Below are positions 49,875-58,518 of a stretch of DNA of 64,000 nt, piece by piece. Both the position numbers and the translations under genes were made by a program. How positions within the stretch are numbered: position 1 is the stretch's first letter; each line of letters starts with the position of its first letter. Source of the stretch: Petrimonas mucosa (GTDB lineage: Bacteria; Bacteroidota; Bacteroidia; Bacteroidales; Dysgonomonadaceae). The stretch lies in NCBI RefSeq assembly GCF_900095795.1, contig NZ_LT608328.1:248001-312000 (forward strand), in the 5' to 3' direction. The notes under the pieces were generated by a model, which saw nothing but the letters and a program-made list of their open reading frames with translations, searched no databases and was not told the DNA's origin.

Positions 49875-50327
49875 ATGCTTGAAGGATTGGCAGAATATGG
49901 CTATTGGGGATTACTGCTTGCCTCATTCCTGGCTGCTACCATATTGCCCTTCAGTTCGGAAGTTGTTTTTGCGGCACTCATCACGGCAGGAGCAGATATT
50001 TGGCTATCCGTGCTATATGCAACAATTGGAAATGCAGCTGGTGGTGCCACCTGCTATTATGTGGGAAAACTGGGAAAGACCGCATGGCTGGAGAGGTGGT
50101 TCAAGATAAATCCTGAAAAGATCAACAAGACCATACGGTGGTTGCATGGTAAAGGGGCTGTGATGGGGTTTTTTGGATTTCTCCCCGGCATCGGCGACGC
50201 CATACTGGTTGCATTGGGATTCATGCGGGCAAACATACCTGTAACCATGTTCTCCATGACGGTCGGAAAATTGCTCCGTTACATCCTGATCGGCTTTGGA
50301 ACCGATCAGCTTGTATCGTGGTTTTGA
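49875..50327 (+). CDS. YqaA-like (DedA superfamily) membrane protein
   Basis: 150 residues from the ATG at 49875; an earlier ATG at 49836 lies inside polA. Three to four membrane segments are seen, the first being YWGLLLASFLAATILPFSSE. The motif GNAAGGATCYYVGKLG and the segment GKGAVMGFFGFLPGIGDAIL are typical of the YqaA branch of the SNARE-associated/DedA family. Related proteins move lipids across membranes or keep proton-motive force, but YqaA is uncharacterised. It is tightly coupled to polA. Confidence 0.88.
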   Translation: MLEGLAEYGYWGLLLASFLAATILPFSSEVVFAALITAGADIWLSVLYATIGNAAGGATCYYVGKLGKTAWLERWFKINPEKINKTIRWLHGKGAVMGFFGFLPGIGDAILVALGFMRANIPVTMFSMTVGKLLRYILIGFGTDQLVSWF

Positions 50328-50354
50328 TATTTTTCATTTTTTTTGTTGAACAAC

Positions 50355-51134
50355 ATGTCTACAATCCTTTTTAACGAGATCGTTTACGGTCCGGTTCACA
50401 GCCGACGGATGGGCATTTCGTTGGGAATAAACCTGTTGCCACACGACGGTAAACTTTGTTCATTCGACTGCATCTATTGCGAATGCGGGTTCAATAAGGA
50501 TTTTCGCACGCAAACGAAACTGCCCGACAGGGAAAATGTCTACGCTGCATTGGAAAATAGACTGCAATCACTGCTCGAGGAGGGTATAAAACCAGACGTG
50601 ATCACATTTGCCGGAAACGGGGAGCCTACAATGCATCCCCAATTCGACAAAATTATCGGCGATACCCTTTTTCTGAGGGATAGGTATGCATCTACTGCCA
50701 AAATCAGCGTGCTGTCAAACGGGATGCATGTAGGAAAAACATCCGTGTTTGAAGCGTTGCAACGTGTGGACAATCCCATACTCAAGCTCGATTCCGCCTT
50801 CGATGAGACCGTGAGGCTTATCGACCGACCCAATTTACCCGATTATTCGGTAGCGCGACAGGTGGAACTTTATAAAAGATTCCACGGCAATTTTATCCTG
50901 CAAACCATGTTTTTACGAGGCATGCTCGAAGGCAAGCGGATAGACAATTCCACCGAAAAAGAGATTTCAGGGTGGTTAGAGCTCGTTAGAGCGCTTTATC
51001 CCCGTCAGGTGATGATCTACACCATCGACCGGGAAACGCCCGCCAGAGAGCTTGAAAAAGTGCCTCTGGAAGAGTTGAGGAAAATTGCGGAGCGGGTAGG
51101 GGAGTTAGGTATTCCTACCCTGGTAGCCGGATAA
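50355..51134 (+). CDS. Radical SAM protein
   Basis: 259 residues from the ATG at 50355. The 4Fe-4S cluster motif CSFDCIYCEC (CxxxCxxC) lies near residue 38. Other family segments are YGPVHSRRMGISLGINLLP, VITFAGNGEPTMHPQFD (GGE-like motif) and KISVLSNGM. The group resembles short Bacteroidetes radical SAM proteins close to MoaA/NifB-type cores, with no assigned reaction. No substrate partner is adjacent; it follows the YqaA gene by 27 bp and may be co-transcribed. Confidence 0.9.
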   Translation: MSTILFNEIVYGPVHSRRMGISLGINLLPHDGKLCSFDCIYCECGFNKDFRTQTKLPDRENVYAALENRLQSLLEEGIKPDVITFAGNGEPTMHPQFDKIIGDTLFLRDRYASTAKISVLSNGMHVGKTSVFEALQRVDNPILKLDSAFDETVRLIDRPNLPDYSVARQVELYKRFHGNFILQTMFLRGMLEGKRIDNSTEKEISGWLELVRALYPRQVMIYTIDRETPARELEKVPLEELRKIAERVGELGIPTLVAG

Positions 51135-51207
51135 CTCCTCCGGTGCACTTACGACGAGATTCCCGCAACTTTTGCCACCCATTTGCCTCTCGTTTGCGAA
51201 ACTTAAA

Positions 51208-52374
51208 TCAATTCAGTTCCAGTTCTTGCCAATCGGGAAACTGGGGAAATGAGGCATGCGGTTCTGATTGATACCAGAAGCATACCGATGAAATATCAGA
51301 TTGTTGGGGCAAATAGCGTCCTCCATGTCTCCAGCCCAGGTCCTGGATGGTAATACGCAGATCCTTCTTGAACCGGACAGGATCCATGATGTGCCAGCGG
51401 TAGAGTCCGAAACGCTGTCCCGACTTATAGATCAGGTCGGCAGGCAACACCTGTACCAATCCGGCATAAGGTGTTGTAAAGGTTACATATCTCCCTTGCC
51501 GGTCAAAATTATAGGAGCCACAAAAATAGTCCTCTGTCCCTGTGCCTATTACGGTAGGAAATTTTTTATCGCCATCCATGAAAAATTTGATTTCACCTTC
51601 ACCCCACCAACCGTTGTTGTTAACCTGCCAGGCCATATATACACCGACATAGTGTCCCTCCCCACGTATGCCGTCCACTATGGTGTAATCGGATGTCTCA
51701 TTCACTTTTGTTCGCCTGAATTGTGCATGGAAATAGGCGGCATCCTCCGGAACATCGGTCAGGGTATAATCGATCTGGTAATAGAGTGTCATAGGATCGG
51801 TATCGTTGATGTTGGTCATGGTGATTTTGCATTTTTTCCGGAAAGGCATTACCCAATACGAATTAAATGCACTTCCCGGGTTCACCGTTACTGGCATTGA
51901 GTTGAGATGAGCATATTCATTCCATCCCATGCCAAAAAAATGGCCGATAGGAGATTCAACCGATGGCTCTTTTTCATCGTCCCAATATATGCGGATAATG
52001 GAGAAACGCCAGTTTCCAGTAGGTGTCATCCAGATGTGCTGAATGGCTCCGGGTCCTTCAATTTCAGCCAAGGTAAAAGTCTCTCCGGGATTGATGCGGA
52101 TATAGGGGTTTACTTTCCATCCCTGACCCAGATCACGGGCAGCATGAGTAGCATTGGCCGTATTGACGGGAGCATCCGGGTCGGGAATCGCCATTCCACC
52201 CTTTCCTTTTTCACCGGTAAAATTTTCTGGACTGATCGACCGGGTTTCAGCATTGGAGAGCTTGTAGAGGTTACCCAAATTCATATCAAGACCGTTGAAT
52301 GTTCTGGGCTGTGAAAATCCGAACAACGCAATCGAGATAAAAAAGAGGGTTGTGATCATCTTTGTCGTGTTCAT
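51208..52374 (-). CDS. GH172 (DUF2961) glycoside hydrolase, secreted
   Basis: 388 residues with a signal peptide (TLFFISIALFGFSQ near 8-22). The central part has the DUF2961 signature: NPGETFTLAEIEGPGAIQHI, IYWDDEKEPSVESPIGHFFG, GEGEIKFFMDGDKKFPTVIG and GTEDYFCGSYNF, with the conserved acidic residues. GH172 enzymes act on difructose anhydride or alpha-arabinofuranosides such as those in mycobacterial glycans. Which of these is the substrate here is not clear. It is a single gene with its own promoter (52412-52419). Common in Bacteroidetes polysaccharide use. Confidence 0.9.
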   Translation of the reverse strand: MNTTKMITTLFFISIALFGFSQPRTFNGLDMNLGNLYKLSNAETRSISPENFTGEKGKGGMAIPDPDAPVNTANATHAARDLGQGWKVNPYIRINPGETFTLAEIEGPGAIQHIWMTPTGNWRFSIIRIYWDDEKEPSVESPIGHFFGMGWNEYAHLNSMPVTVNPGSAFNSYWVMPFRKKCKITMTNINDTDPMTLYYQIDYTLTDVPEDAAYFHAQFRRTKVNETSDYTIVDGIRGEGHYVGVYMAWQVNNNGWWGEGEIKFFMDGDKKFPTVIGTGTEDYFCGSYNFDRQGRYVTFTTPYAGLVQVLPADLIYKSGQRFGLYRWHIMDPVRFKKDLRITIQDLGWRHGGRYLPQQSDISSVCFWYQSEPHASFPQFPDWQELELN

Positions 52375-52411
52375 GATGGTTTAATTTTTGTGATTAGAGA
52401 AATAACTTTCA

Positions 52412-52419
52412 CAAAAATA
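52412..52419 (-). promoter_or_regulatory. Promoter -7 element for the GH172 gene
   Basis: On the minus strand the sequence reads TATTTTTG, a match to TAnnTTTG, 37 bp before the ATG at 52374. The surrounding DNA is very AT-rich, so a chance match is possible. Confidence 0.4.
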
Positions 52420-52479
52420 TTTAAATTAATTAAACTTTAAAAGGTTAATCAATTTTTTAAATGTCAACCGGTTAAATTA

Positions 52480-52499
52480 CCAACCTGTTCCAAGGTTGG
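52480..52499 (-). terminator. Weak hairpin after the small membrane protein gene
   Basis: CCAACC (52480-52485) pairs with GGTTGG (52494-52499) around an 8-nt loop that can tighten by one T-A pair. On the minus strand it lies just after the stop at 52504 and is followed by TAATTT. The T-run is poor, so it is a weak candidate. Confidence 0.35.
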
Positions 52500-52503
52500 A
52501 GTC

Positions 52504-52725
52504 TCACTCGCCTTTTCCAGAAAAAAAGAGATGATAGGCCTGAATAAGGCAAACTACTCCGTTGGAAACGATGATCGGCCACTTAAATCCCAGCATAATG
52601 CCGTATGCAATGAAGAAAAGACAGGCTACAAGATTGATATACCTTACTTTTTTTATCTGTTTGGGAATAAAGGAAACGACAAGAAATGTCATTGCCAGAT
52701 ATCCTACAATTTCTACAATATCCAC
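52504..52725 (-). CDS. Small membrane protein, SemiSWEET/YgjV-like
   Basis: 73 residues from a GTG at 52725. Two to three membrane segments are visible (VGYLAMTFLVVSFIPKQIKK, INLVACLFFIAYGIMLGF, PIIVSNGVVCLIQAYHLFF). The proline in the first helix (SFIPKQIK) resembles the PQ-like motif of SemiSWEET sugar transporters, and the rest resembles half of YgjV-type proteins. SemiSWEETs dimerise to pass sugars. The length fits, but the family assignment is tentative. The start at GTG is supported by its position 22 bp before ychF on the same strand side (ychF ends at 52748). Confidence 0.65.
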   Translation of the reverse strand: MDIVEIVGYLAMTFLVVSFIPKQIKKVRYINLVACLFFIAYGIMLGFKWPIIVSNGVVCLIQAYHLFFSGKGE

Positions 52726-52747
52726 TTAAACTGATTTTTAACCGATT

Positions 52748-53851
52748 TTACACGTTGAATCTGAAGTGCATGATATCACCGTCCTGAACGATGTACTCCT
52801 TACCTTCAACGTTCATCTTTCCGGCCTCCTTTACAGCTGCTTCCGAACCATACCGGATGTAATCCTCATACTTGATCACCTCTGCACGGATAAATCCCTT
52901 CTCAAAATCGGTATGGATAACTCCGGCACACTGGGGAGCTTTCCATCCTTTCTGGAATGTCCAGGCACGCACTTCCTGCGGACCTGCAGTGAGGAATGTC
53001 TGAAGATTCAACAACTCATAGGCTGCCTTGATTAGCCGGTTTACACCAGACTCCTTCAACCCCATTTCAGCGAGAAACATTTCACGCTCTTCGTAAGTAT
53101 CAAATTCAGCAATTTCAGACTCGATCTTTGCCGCTACTACCAAAATTCCTGCATTCTCCCTCTTTACTGCCTCCCGTACCTGTTCCACATATTCATTTCC
53201 GTTAACGGCACTCTTTTCATCTACATTGCAAACATATAAAACCGGTTTGGAAGTCAAGAGGAAGAGATCACGCGCTATCCTGTTCTCATCTTTGGTATCA
53301 AAAACTACAGTTCGTGCCGATTCACCCCGCAACAAAGCTTCCCTGATTTTTGAGTAGACCTCGAAAGCCAGTTTTGCCTCCTTGTCGCCCCCCGTCTTTG
53401 CCTGTTTCTCTACCTTTTGAATTCTCGACTCGATGGTCTCCAGATCCTTCAATTGCAGTTCCGCGTCAATTATCTCCTTGTCTCTTACAGGATTTATACT
53501 GCCGTCAACATGGGTTACGTTCTCATCCTCAAAACAACGCAAGAGATGCAGTATGGCATCGGTTTCACGGATGTTGGCCAAAAATTTATTACCCAGACCC
53601 TCTCCTTTGCTTGCACCTTTTACCAGTCCGGCAATATCGACTATCTCGACCGTTGTAGGTACAATTTTTTGAGGATGTACCAGTTCGGCAAGTTTATTCA
53701 ATCTTTCATCGGGAACAGTGATTACCCCCACGTTAGGTTCGATCGTACAAAAAGGAAAATTCGCTGCCTGTGCCTTGGCGTTTGACAGGCAATTGAAAAG
53801 GGTAGATTTTCCGACGTTGGGAAGTCCAACTATACCACACTGTAGAGCCAT
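52748..53851 (-). CDS. ychF: Redox-regulated ATPase YchF
   Basis: 367 residues, the normal length. The P-loop is [14 protein letters not shown] at residue 6, switch II is [20 protein letters not shown], and the fourth G motif is CNVDEK in place of NKxD, the change that makes this Obg-family protein prefer ATP. A coiled coil and a C-terminal TGS-like domain (about 280-365) follow. It binds ribosomes and acts in translation and stress response. A TAnnTTTG element (53938-53945, minus) serves as its promoter. Confidence 0.97.
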   Translation of the reverse strand: MALQCGIVGLPNVGKSTLFNCLSNAKAQAANFPFCTIEPNVGVITVPDERLNKLAELVHPQKIVPTTVEIVDIAGLVKGASKGEGLGNKFLANIRETDAILHLLRCFEDENVTHVDGSINPVRDKEIIDAELQLKDLETIESRIQKVEKQAKTGGDKEAKLAFEVYSKIREALLRGESARTVVFDTKDENRIARDLFLLTSKPVLYVCNVDEKSAVNGNEYVEQVREAVKRENAGILVVAAKIESEIAEFDTYEEREMFLAEMGLKESGVNRLIKAAYELLNLQTFLTAGPQEVRAWTFQKGWKAPQCAGVIHTDFEKGFIRAEVIKYEDYIRYGSEAAVKEAGKMNVEGKEYIVQDGDIMHFRFNV

Positions 53852-53937
53852 CTTTCGTTATTTATTAGACCGTTACGTTATAAGTACAGGAAATGTTGTC
53901 ATCTACAACGGAAACGGCAGATATTTTTTTAAGGTTG

Positions 53938-53945
53938 CAAAGGTA
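53938..53945 (-). promoter_or_regulatory. Promoter -7 element for ychF
   Basis: On the minus strand the sequence reads TACCTTTG, an exact TAnnTTTG match, 86 bp before the ychF ATG at 53851. Confidence 0.5.
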
Positions 53946-54007
53946 CAAAAATTAGTTGTTTTTTAACCACCCCCTATTTAAGTAGGAGCCTTAATCTCGT
54001 TTTTTGT

Positions 54008-54952
54008 TTACAACCCATATTTCGCTGATATCTCCAACATTCGCTCAATAGGCTTCACCGCTTGAATGCGAATCTTTTCATCGACAAAAATTTCCGGTGT
54101 CTCATTTTTTAGACAGAGATACAATTTTTCCAGCGTGTTCATTTTCATATAGAAACAGTCGTTGCAGGCACAGGTTGAATCTTCGGGTGGAGCAGGTATA
54201 AACTCTTTATCGGGATTCTCTTTTTGCATCTGGTGAAGGATTCCGGATTCGGTAGCTACAATAAATTGTCTCTTCTCGGAATTACGGGCAAAACTTATTA
54301 TCGAAGAGGTAGATCCAACATGATCGGCAATTTCAATTATATACTTCCTGCATTCAGGATGCACCAGCAACAGTGCGTCGGGATACTCCCTCTTCAACTG
54401 AAGAATTTTTTCCAATGAAAACTGTTCATGTACGTGGCATGCACCATCCCATAAAAGCATATTCCTTCCGGTAAGCTTATTGATGTAATCACCAAGGTTC
54501 TTGTCGGGTCCGAAAATGATTTTTTCATCCAACGGAAGTGAATCTACGATCTGCTTTGCGTTAGTGGAAGTTACCACTATGTCGGTCAATGCTTTTACTG
54601 CTGCTGTAGTATTTACATAGGAGATTACAGTATGACCGGGATGTAGTTCGATAAATTTTTCAAATTCATCGGCCGGACAACTTTCAGCCAATGAACAGCT
54701 GGCCATGATATCGGGAATGAAGACCCGTTTATCGGGAGAAAGAATTTTAGCCGTTTCACCCATGAAGTGAACACCGCAAAGCACAATAATATCTGCAGTT
54801 GTTTTGGCAGCCCATTGAGCTAGGGCGAGACTGTCGCCGACAAAATCTGCTATATCCTGAATATCAGCATCCTGATAATAGTGTGCCAGGATAATTGCAT
54901 TCTTCTCCTTACGAAGGCTATCTATCTTATCGATCAATTCCTCTTTTTTCAT
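54008..54952 (-). CDS. nadA: Quinolinate synthase
   Basis: 314 residues. The three cysteines for the 4Fe-4S cluster appear in VLCGVHFMGETAKIL, LLWDGACHVHEQF and a later CACNDCFYMKMN block. Other family segments are AIILAHYYQDADIQDIADFV, ASCSLAESCPAD and YVNTTAAVKALTDI. It condenses iminoaspartate with dihydroxyacetone phosphate to quinolinate in NAD synthesis. nadB and nadC are not in the window. Its start lies 4 bp from a run of seven ATT units that opens the AT-rich candidate origin region. Confidence 0.97.
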   Translation of the reverse strand: MKKEELIDKIDSLRKEKNAIILAHYYQDADIQDIADFVGDSLALAQWAAKTTADIIVLCGVHFMGETAKILSPDKRVFIPDIMASCSLAESCPADEFEKFIELHPGHTVISYVNTTAAVKALTDIVVTSTNAKQIVDSLPLDEKIIFGPDKNLGDYINKLTGRNMLLWDGACHVHEQFSLEKILQLKREYPDALLLVHPECRKYIIEIADHVGSTSSIISFARNSEKRQFIVATESGILHQMQKENPDKEFIPAPPEDSTCACNDCFYMKMNTLEKLYLCLKNETPEIFVDEKIRIQAVKPIERMLEISAKYGL

Positions 54953-55480
54953 TCGATTATTATTATTATTATTATTACTTTTTTAAACAAAAAAAACTAT
55001 GATGATGATGAAGGAGTGTTGATACTGTTGAAAAAAAAGTGTGAAAAAAATTGCAAATTAAGTTATTAAGAAAGTGACACCTTAATAGTGATGTTATAAA
55101 CAATTATATAAAATTTAATTATTTGATTTACTTTTTATTACAACTTTTATCAACATTGTTTGATAATTTGTAGTGTTGATAATCAAATCAGATTTTTCAC
55201 TTCATATCCTGTTGATGAATAGTGCAAACTTTGCCGAGATTTTCATCACTTCTTATTTTATCTTTTTGTACAAATTTTTCATATAAACAAAAAATTGGAA
55301 TAGCAAAATGAAGTTATTTGAATTTTCTCTACATGAAATAAACAATTTATCAACAACAGCGGAAAAAAAAGAGCGAATGCAAAAGTATCACATAAAAATT
55401 AGTTGTACAATTACTTAAGTTTTAAAGTTACCAAAAATGGCAAAAATGTGATTATTTATTGTTAAGTTGCAAACGCAAGA
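54953..55480. other. AT-rich intergenic region with clustered DnaA-like boxes, candidate oriC
   Basis: More than 500 bp without a gene, clearly more AT-rich than its surroundings. TTATCAACA occurs at 55147-55155 and 55347-55355, and its complement TGTTGATAA at 55174-55182. One-mismatch copies lie at 55017-55025 and 55210-55218. TTATCAACA differs by one base from the E. coli DnaA box. A run of ATT units (about 54957-54977) and a GAT repeat (55000-55010) lie beside the first box, in the place a DNA-unwinding element or DnaA-trio would occupy. The flanking genes nadA and the phosphatase-like gene diverge. A parS-like site is 17 kb away. Function is inferred. Confidence 0.55.
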
Positions 55481-55482
55481 GT

Positions 55483-55512
55483 TTTGTTTACAAAATGTTT
55501 TAACTATATTTG
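55483..55512 (+). promoter_or_regulatory. Promoter for the phosphatase-like lipoprotein gene
   Basis: TTTG (55483-55486) and TATATTTG (55505-55512) are separated by 18 bp, a good fit to the Bacteroidetes -33/-7 pair. The expected transcript start is near 55519, just before the ATG at 55527. This decides the start, because the upstream in-frame start at 55467 would lie before the promoter. Confidence 0.7.
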
Positions 55513-55526
55513 CTTGCCAAAATCAA

Positions 55527-56600
55527 ATGCGGGTGAAAAGAAAAAATTGTCTGTTTATTTCGGCATTTTTTTTGTTGTTTGCTGCAGGTTGCGCATCAAC
55601 AGTTAAAATAACGTCAGTAGCAGAAAGGACCAAGGACGGCGAGTTACTTCTCAAGTGGGAAGTGAGTCCCGATCAGGAAGGGAGTATCAATATCTATTCA
55701 TCCCAAACGGACGGTGATATCTCTTCATTTACTCCGGTGAAAACGTCCAATATTTCCGATCAGGTAACGGTTATCAACCCTTCAAGCCCGGATATAAGGG
55801 AGTTTTACATACTTAAAACCACCTCAGCCTATTCCGGCATCGTGGCAGACCGGATTATCGAGATGGGCAATATCAAGAATTTCAGGGATCTGGGTGGTTA
55901 CTTCACCCGTAGCGATCAGCAGATGAAGTGGGGCAAGATTTTCAGATCGGGTGATTTGAGCAGTGCAACACTTTACGATCAGGAGCGGATACGACGCTTG
56001 AACATCAAAACCATCATCGATTTCAGGTCAGAGAAAACTGCGGGTAAATATCCCATTCTTGTTCATCCCAATATCAGGAAGATCTCATTGCCCATCATTC
56101 CAATGGATACGGAAAAGATCAATGAGATGATGAGTGACGAGAAGTTGACACGCAGCGATGCAATTCGCAATGTCCAGGATTCCTACATCGGCATTATCGA
56201 GAACTACAAGAATGAATTTGCCGAGATGTTCAATATCCTTACCGACGAAAACAACTATCCGGTACTGCTCAGTGGATCGCTTGGCAAGGACAGGGTGGGG
56301 CTTGCCTCGTTTTTCATCCTCTATGCATTGGGAATCCCTCAAAATATCATTATTGACGATTACCTTCTGTCGCGTCAGACCATTGATGTGTTGACCATTG
56401 CTGAAAATGTCAAGACAAAGCCCGAATATTTTCAGGAAGCGGTAACTGCACTGATGTCGGTAAATCACGCCTATATCAATTATACGATCGATTACATCAA
56501 TCAGAAATATGGCTCAATTGACAGTTATATTGAGAAAGAACTTAAGTTGACCCCGGGAAAAAAAACATTATTGCGTAAACATTTGCTCTATAATCAATAA
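55527..56600 (+). CDS. Tyrosine-phosphatase-like lipoprotein with degenerate active site
   Basis: 357 residues. A lipoprotein signal ends in FAAGC (cysteine near residue 22). A fibronectin-like beta domain (about 25-105) is followed by a Y_phosphatase3-like domain (about 115-350) with NFRDLGGYFTR, FRSGDLSSATLYDQERI and IKTIIDFRSEKTAGKYP. The P-loop reads LLSGSLGKDRVGLAS near residue 249. The family motif is HCxxGKDRTG, so the catalytic cysteine is replaced by glycine and the histidine by serine, while the GKDR part is kept. The protein should bind phospho-groups but not hydrolyse them by the usual mechanism. It faces the outer membrane or periplasm. Confidence 0.8.
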   Translation: MRVKRKNCLFISAFFLLFAAGCASTVKITSVAERTKDGELLLKWEVSPDQEGSINIYSSQTDGDISSFTPVKTSNISDQVTVINPSSPDIREFYILKTTSAYSGIVADRIIEMGNIKNFRDLGGYFTRSDQQMKWGKIFRSGDLSSATLYDQERIRRLNIKTIIDFRSEKTAGKYPILVHPNIRKISLPIIPMDTEKINEMMSDEKLTRSDAIRNVQDSYIGIIENYKNEFAEMFNILTDENNYPVLLSGSLGKDRVGLASFFILYALGIPQNIIIDDYLLSRQTIDVLTIAENVKTKPEYFQEAVTALMSVNHAYINYTIDYINQKYGSIDSYIEKELKLTPGKKTLLRKHLLYNQ

Positions 56601-56618
56601 GATTCAATTTTTTTTCAT

Positions 56619-56626
56619 TACCTTTG
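56619..56626 (+). promoter_or_regulatory. Promoter -7 element for the DEAD-box helicase gene
   Basis: TACCTTTG matches TAnnTTTG. Transcription would start near 56633, giving a leader of about 140 nt before the ATG at 56776. It overlaps the terminator region of the upstream gene. Confidence 0.5.
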
Positions 56627-56627
56627 C

Positions 56628-56654
56628 GCCCGATTTCCTACGCGGGCTTTTTTG
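56628..56654 (+). terminator. Terminator after the phosphatase-like gene
   Basis: GCCCG (56628-56632) pairs with CGGGC (56643-56647), followed by seven T. It begins 28 bp after the stop at 56600. Because it sits at the transcript start of the helicase gene, it most likely ends the upstream transcript and is not a helicase leader structure. Confidence 0.6.
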
Positions 56655-56775
56655 TTTAGGTGGAAATCGTTTTTTTCAGTCTGTATATCAAATTTTCTCA
56701 CATCTTTATCTATGTCGCGTTGTGGGGGTTTCGAGAAAATGCGAATACTTTCACCAATAAATTTAAATAAAGAAA

Positions 56776-58503
56776 ATGAGAACTTTTGAAGAACTTGGGA
56801 TTGCCCCGGAAATTTGGCGTGCAATCCAGGAGATGGGTTTTGAACAGCCCATGCCCGTGCAGGAGGAAGTGATTCCGCAACTGCTGGCAAATACCCGTGA
56901 TATTATTGCTTTGGCTCAAACTGGAACCGGAAAAACAGCCGCTTTTGGCCTACCGGTAATACAGAAAACAGACCTCGATTTACATGCACCACAAACGCTG
57001 ATCCTTTGCCCCACCAGGGAGCTTTGTCTACAGATCGCGGGTGACCTGACCGATTTTTCCAAATATGTTGACGATATAAAGATTCTTCCCGTTTATGGCG
57101 GATCAAGCATCGAAAGCCAGATCAAAGCTTTGAGACGTGGAGTTCATGTTATAGTTGCCACTCCCGGAAGATTGATCGATTTGATAAACCGGAAGACCGT
57201 TTCACTTGAAAACGTCCGGACAGTAGTACTGGATGAAGCGGACGAAATGCTGCATATGGGATTTACTGAAAGTATCGATGAAATTTTGTCTTACGTCCCC
57301 AACAACCGCAGCATGTTGCTCTTTTCCGCAACTATGCCCCAGGAGATAGCAAAGATCACACGCAAGTATATGTCAAACCCCATGGAGATAACCATCGGGA
57401 GAAAAAACGAGGGGGCACAGAATGTGAAGCATATCTACTTCATGGTTCATGCAAAAGATAAATACCTTGCACTGAAACGTATTGTAGACTACTATCCCAA
57501 TATTTACGGAATTGTTTTTTGCCGGACGAGAAAAGAGACGCAAGAGATTGCAGACAAGCTCATTCAGGATGGTTACGATGCCGACTCGTTGCATGGCGAC
57601 TTGTCGCAGGCGCAACGCGATTACGTCATGAACAAATTCCGCTTGCGGAACCTGCAGCTGCTGATCGCGACCGACGTGGCAGCCCGTGGTCTGGATGTGG
57701 ACGACATCACCCATGTAATCAATTTCGGACTGCCTGACGATTACGAAGTATATACACACCGTAGCGGTCGCACAGGCAGAGCAGGGAAAACCGGTAGTTC
57801 CATCTCCATTATCCACACCAAGGAGAAAGGCAAGGTAAGCCAGATTGAGAAGCTTATCAATAAAAAGTTTGAATATCGCCAGGTACCCAAAGGGGATCTC
57901 ATCTGCGAAAAGCAGCTGTTCAACTTTGTGGATAAAATTGAGAAGGTAAAGGTTCAGGAGGAAGAGATTGCCCGTTTGTTGCCTTCGGTATTCAAAAAAC
58001 TCGACTGGCTGGAAAAGGAGGATATTATCAAACGGATGGTTTCGCTCGAGTTTAACCGGTTGATCGACTATTACCAGGCTGCAGACGAGATCGAAGAGCC
58101 TAGGGAGCAGGGCAATAGGAGAGATGAGCGCGGCAAAGGCAAAAAGTATGACAGAGGCGAGTCTGGTCCGAAAAAGGCAGAAAAGGGCTACTCCCGTTTT
58201 TTTATCAATATTGGAAAGGTGGATGGAGCCAATCCGGCTAACCTGATGGGTTTTATCAATGATTATGTACCCGGGAAGATCAGGATAGGACGAATCGACC
58301 TGATGAAGAACTTTTCGTTTTTTGAAGTTCCCGAAGAGAGTGCAAGGCAACTCCTCAAATCTTTCAAGGGTGTATTTGTGGAAGATAGAAAGGTAGTGGT
58401 TGAACCGGCTGACAGTCACACAGGGGAAGGCAAAAAAAATAGGGGAGAGAGGTCGAAAGCGGATTTCGCTCCTTCCAAAAAAGGGAAAAAGCGATACTAT
58501 TGA
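56776..58503 (+). CDS. DEAD-box RNA helicase with DbpA-like RNA-binding domain
   Basis: 575 residues. The helicase motifs are all present: Q-motif GFEQPMPVQEEVIP, motif I AQTGTGKTAAFGLP, motif II VLDEADEMLHMGF, motif III SAT and motif VI HRSGRTGRAGKTG. A charged, low-complexity linker (about 440-475) leads to a DbpA-type RNA-recognition domain (about 475-555, RFFINIGKVDGANPANLMGF) and a basic tail (KKGKKRYY). It unwinds RNA in ribosome assembly or mRNA decay, often important in the cold. An IS element has inserted 16 bp after its stop, separating it from what looks like its terminator (60635-60671). Confidence 0.95.
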   Translation: MRTFEELGIAPEIWRAIQEMGFEQPMPVQEEVIPQLLANTRDIIALAQTGTGKTAAFGLPVIQKTDLDLHAPQTLILCPTRELCLQIAGDLTDFSKYVDDIKILPVYGGSSIESQIKALRRGVHVIVATPGRLIDLINRKTVSLENVRTVVLDEADEMLHMGFTESIDEILSYVPNNRSMLLFSATMPQEIAKITRKYMSNPMEITIGRKNEGAQNVKHIYFMVHAKDKYLALKRIVDYYPNIYGIVFCRTRKETQEIADKLIQDGYDADSLHGDLSQAQRDYVMNKFRLRNLQLLIATDVAARGLDVDDITHVINFGLPDDYEVYTHRSGRTGRAGKTGSSISIIHTKEKGKVSQIEKLINKKFEYRQVPKGDLICEKQLFNFVDKIEKVKVQEEEIARLLPSVFKKLDWLEKEDIIKRMVSLEFNRLIDYYQAADEIEEPREQGNRRDERGKGKKYDRGESGPKKAEKGYSRFFINIGKVDGANPANLMGFINDYVPGKIRIGRIDLMKNFSFFEVPEESARQLLKSFKGVFVEDRKVVVEPADSHTGEGKKNRGERSKADFAPSKKGKKRYY

Positions 58504-58518
58504 TCAGAAGAGTTTTCC

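Noticed and set aside
54957-54977. ATT trinucleotide run as a phase-variation tract of nadA
   Set aside because: It is outside the coding frame, and copy-number change would not shift a reading frame. A role in promoter spacing or origin unwinding is more likely but unproven.
55467-55526. Upstream start for the phosphatase-like protein
   Set aside because: A good -33/-7 promoter pair lies inside this segment, and the lipoprotein signal begins at the ATG at 55527.
56628-56654. Riboswitch or attenuator in the helicase leader
   Set aside because: The hairpin overlaps the expected transcript start of the helicase gene and fits better as the terminator of the preceding gene.
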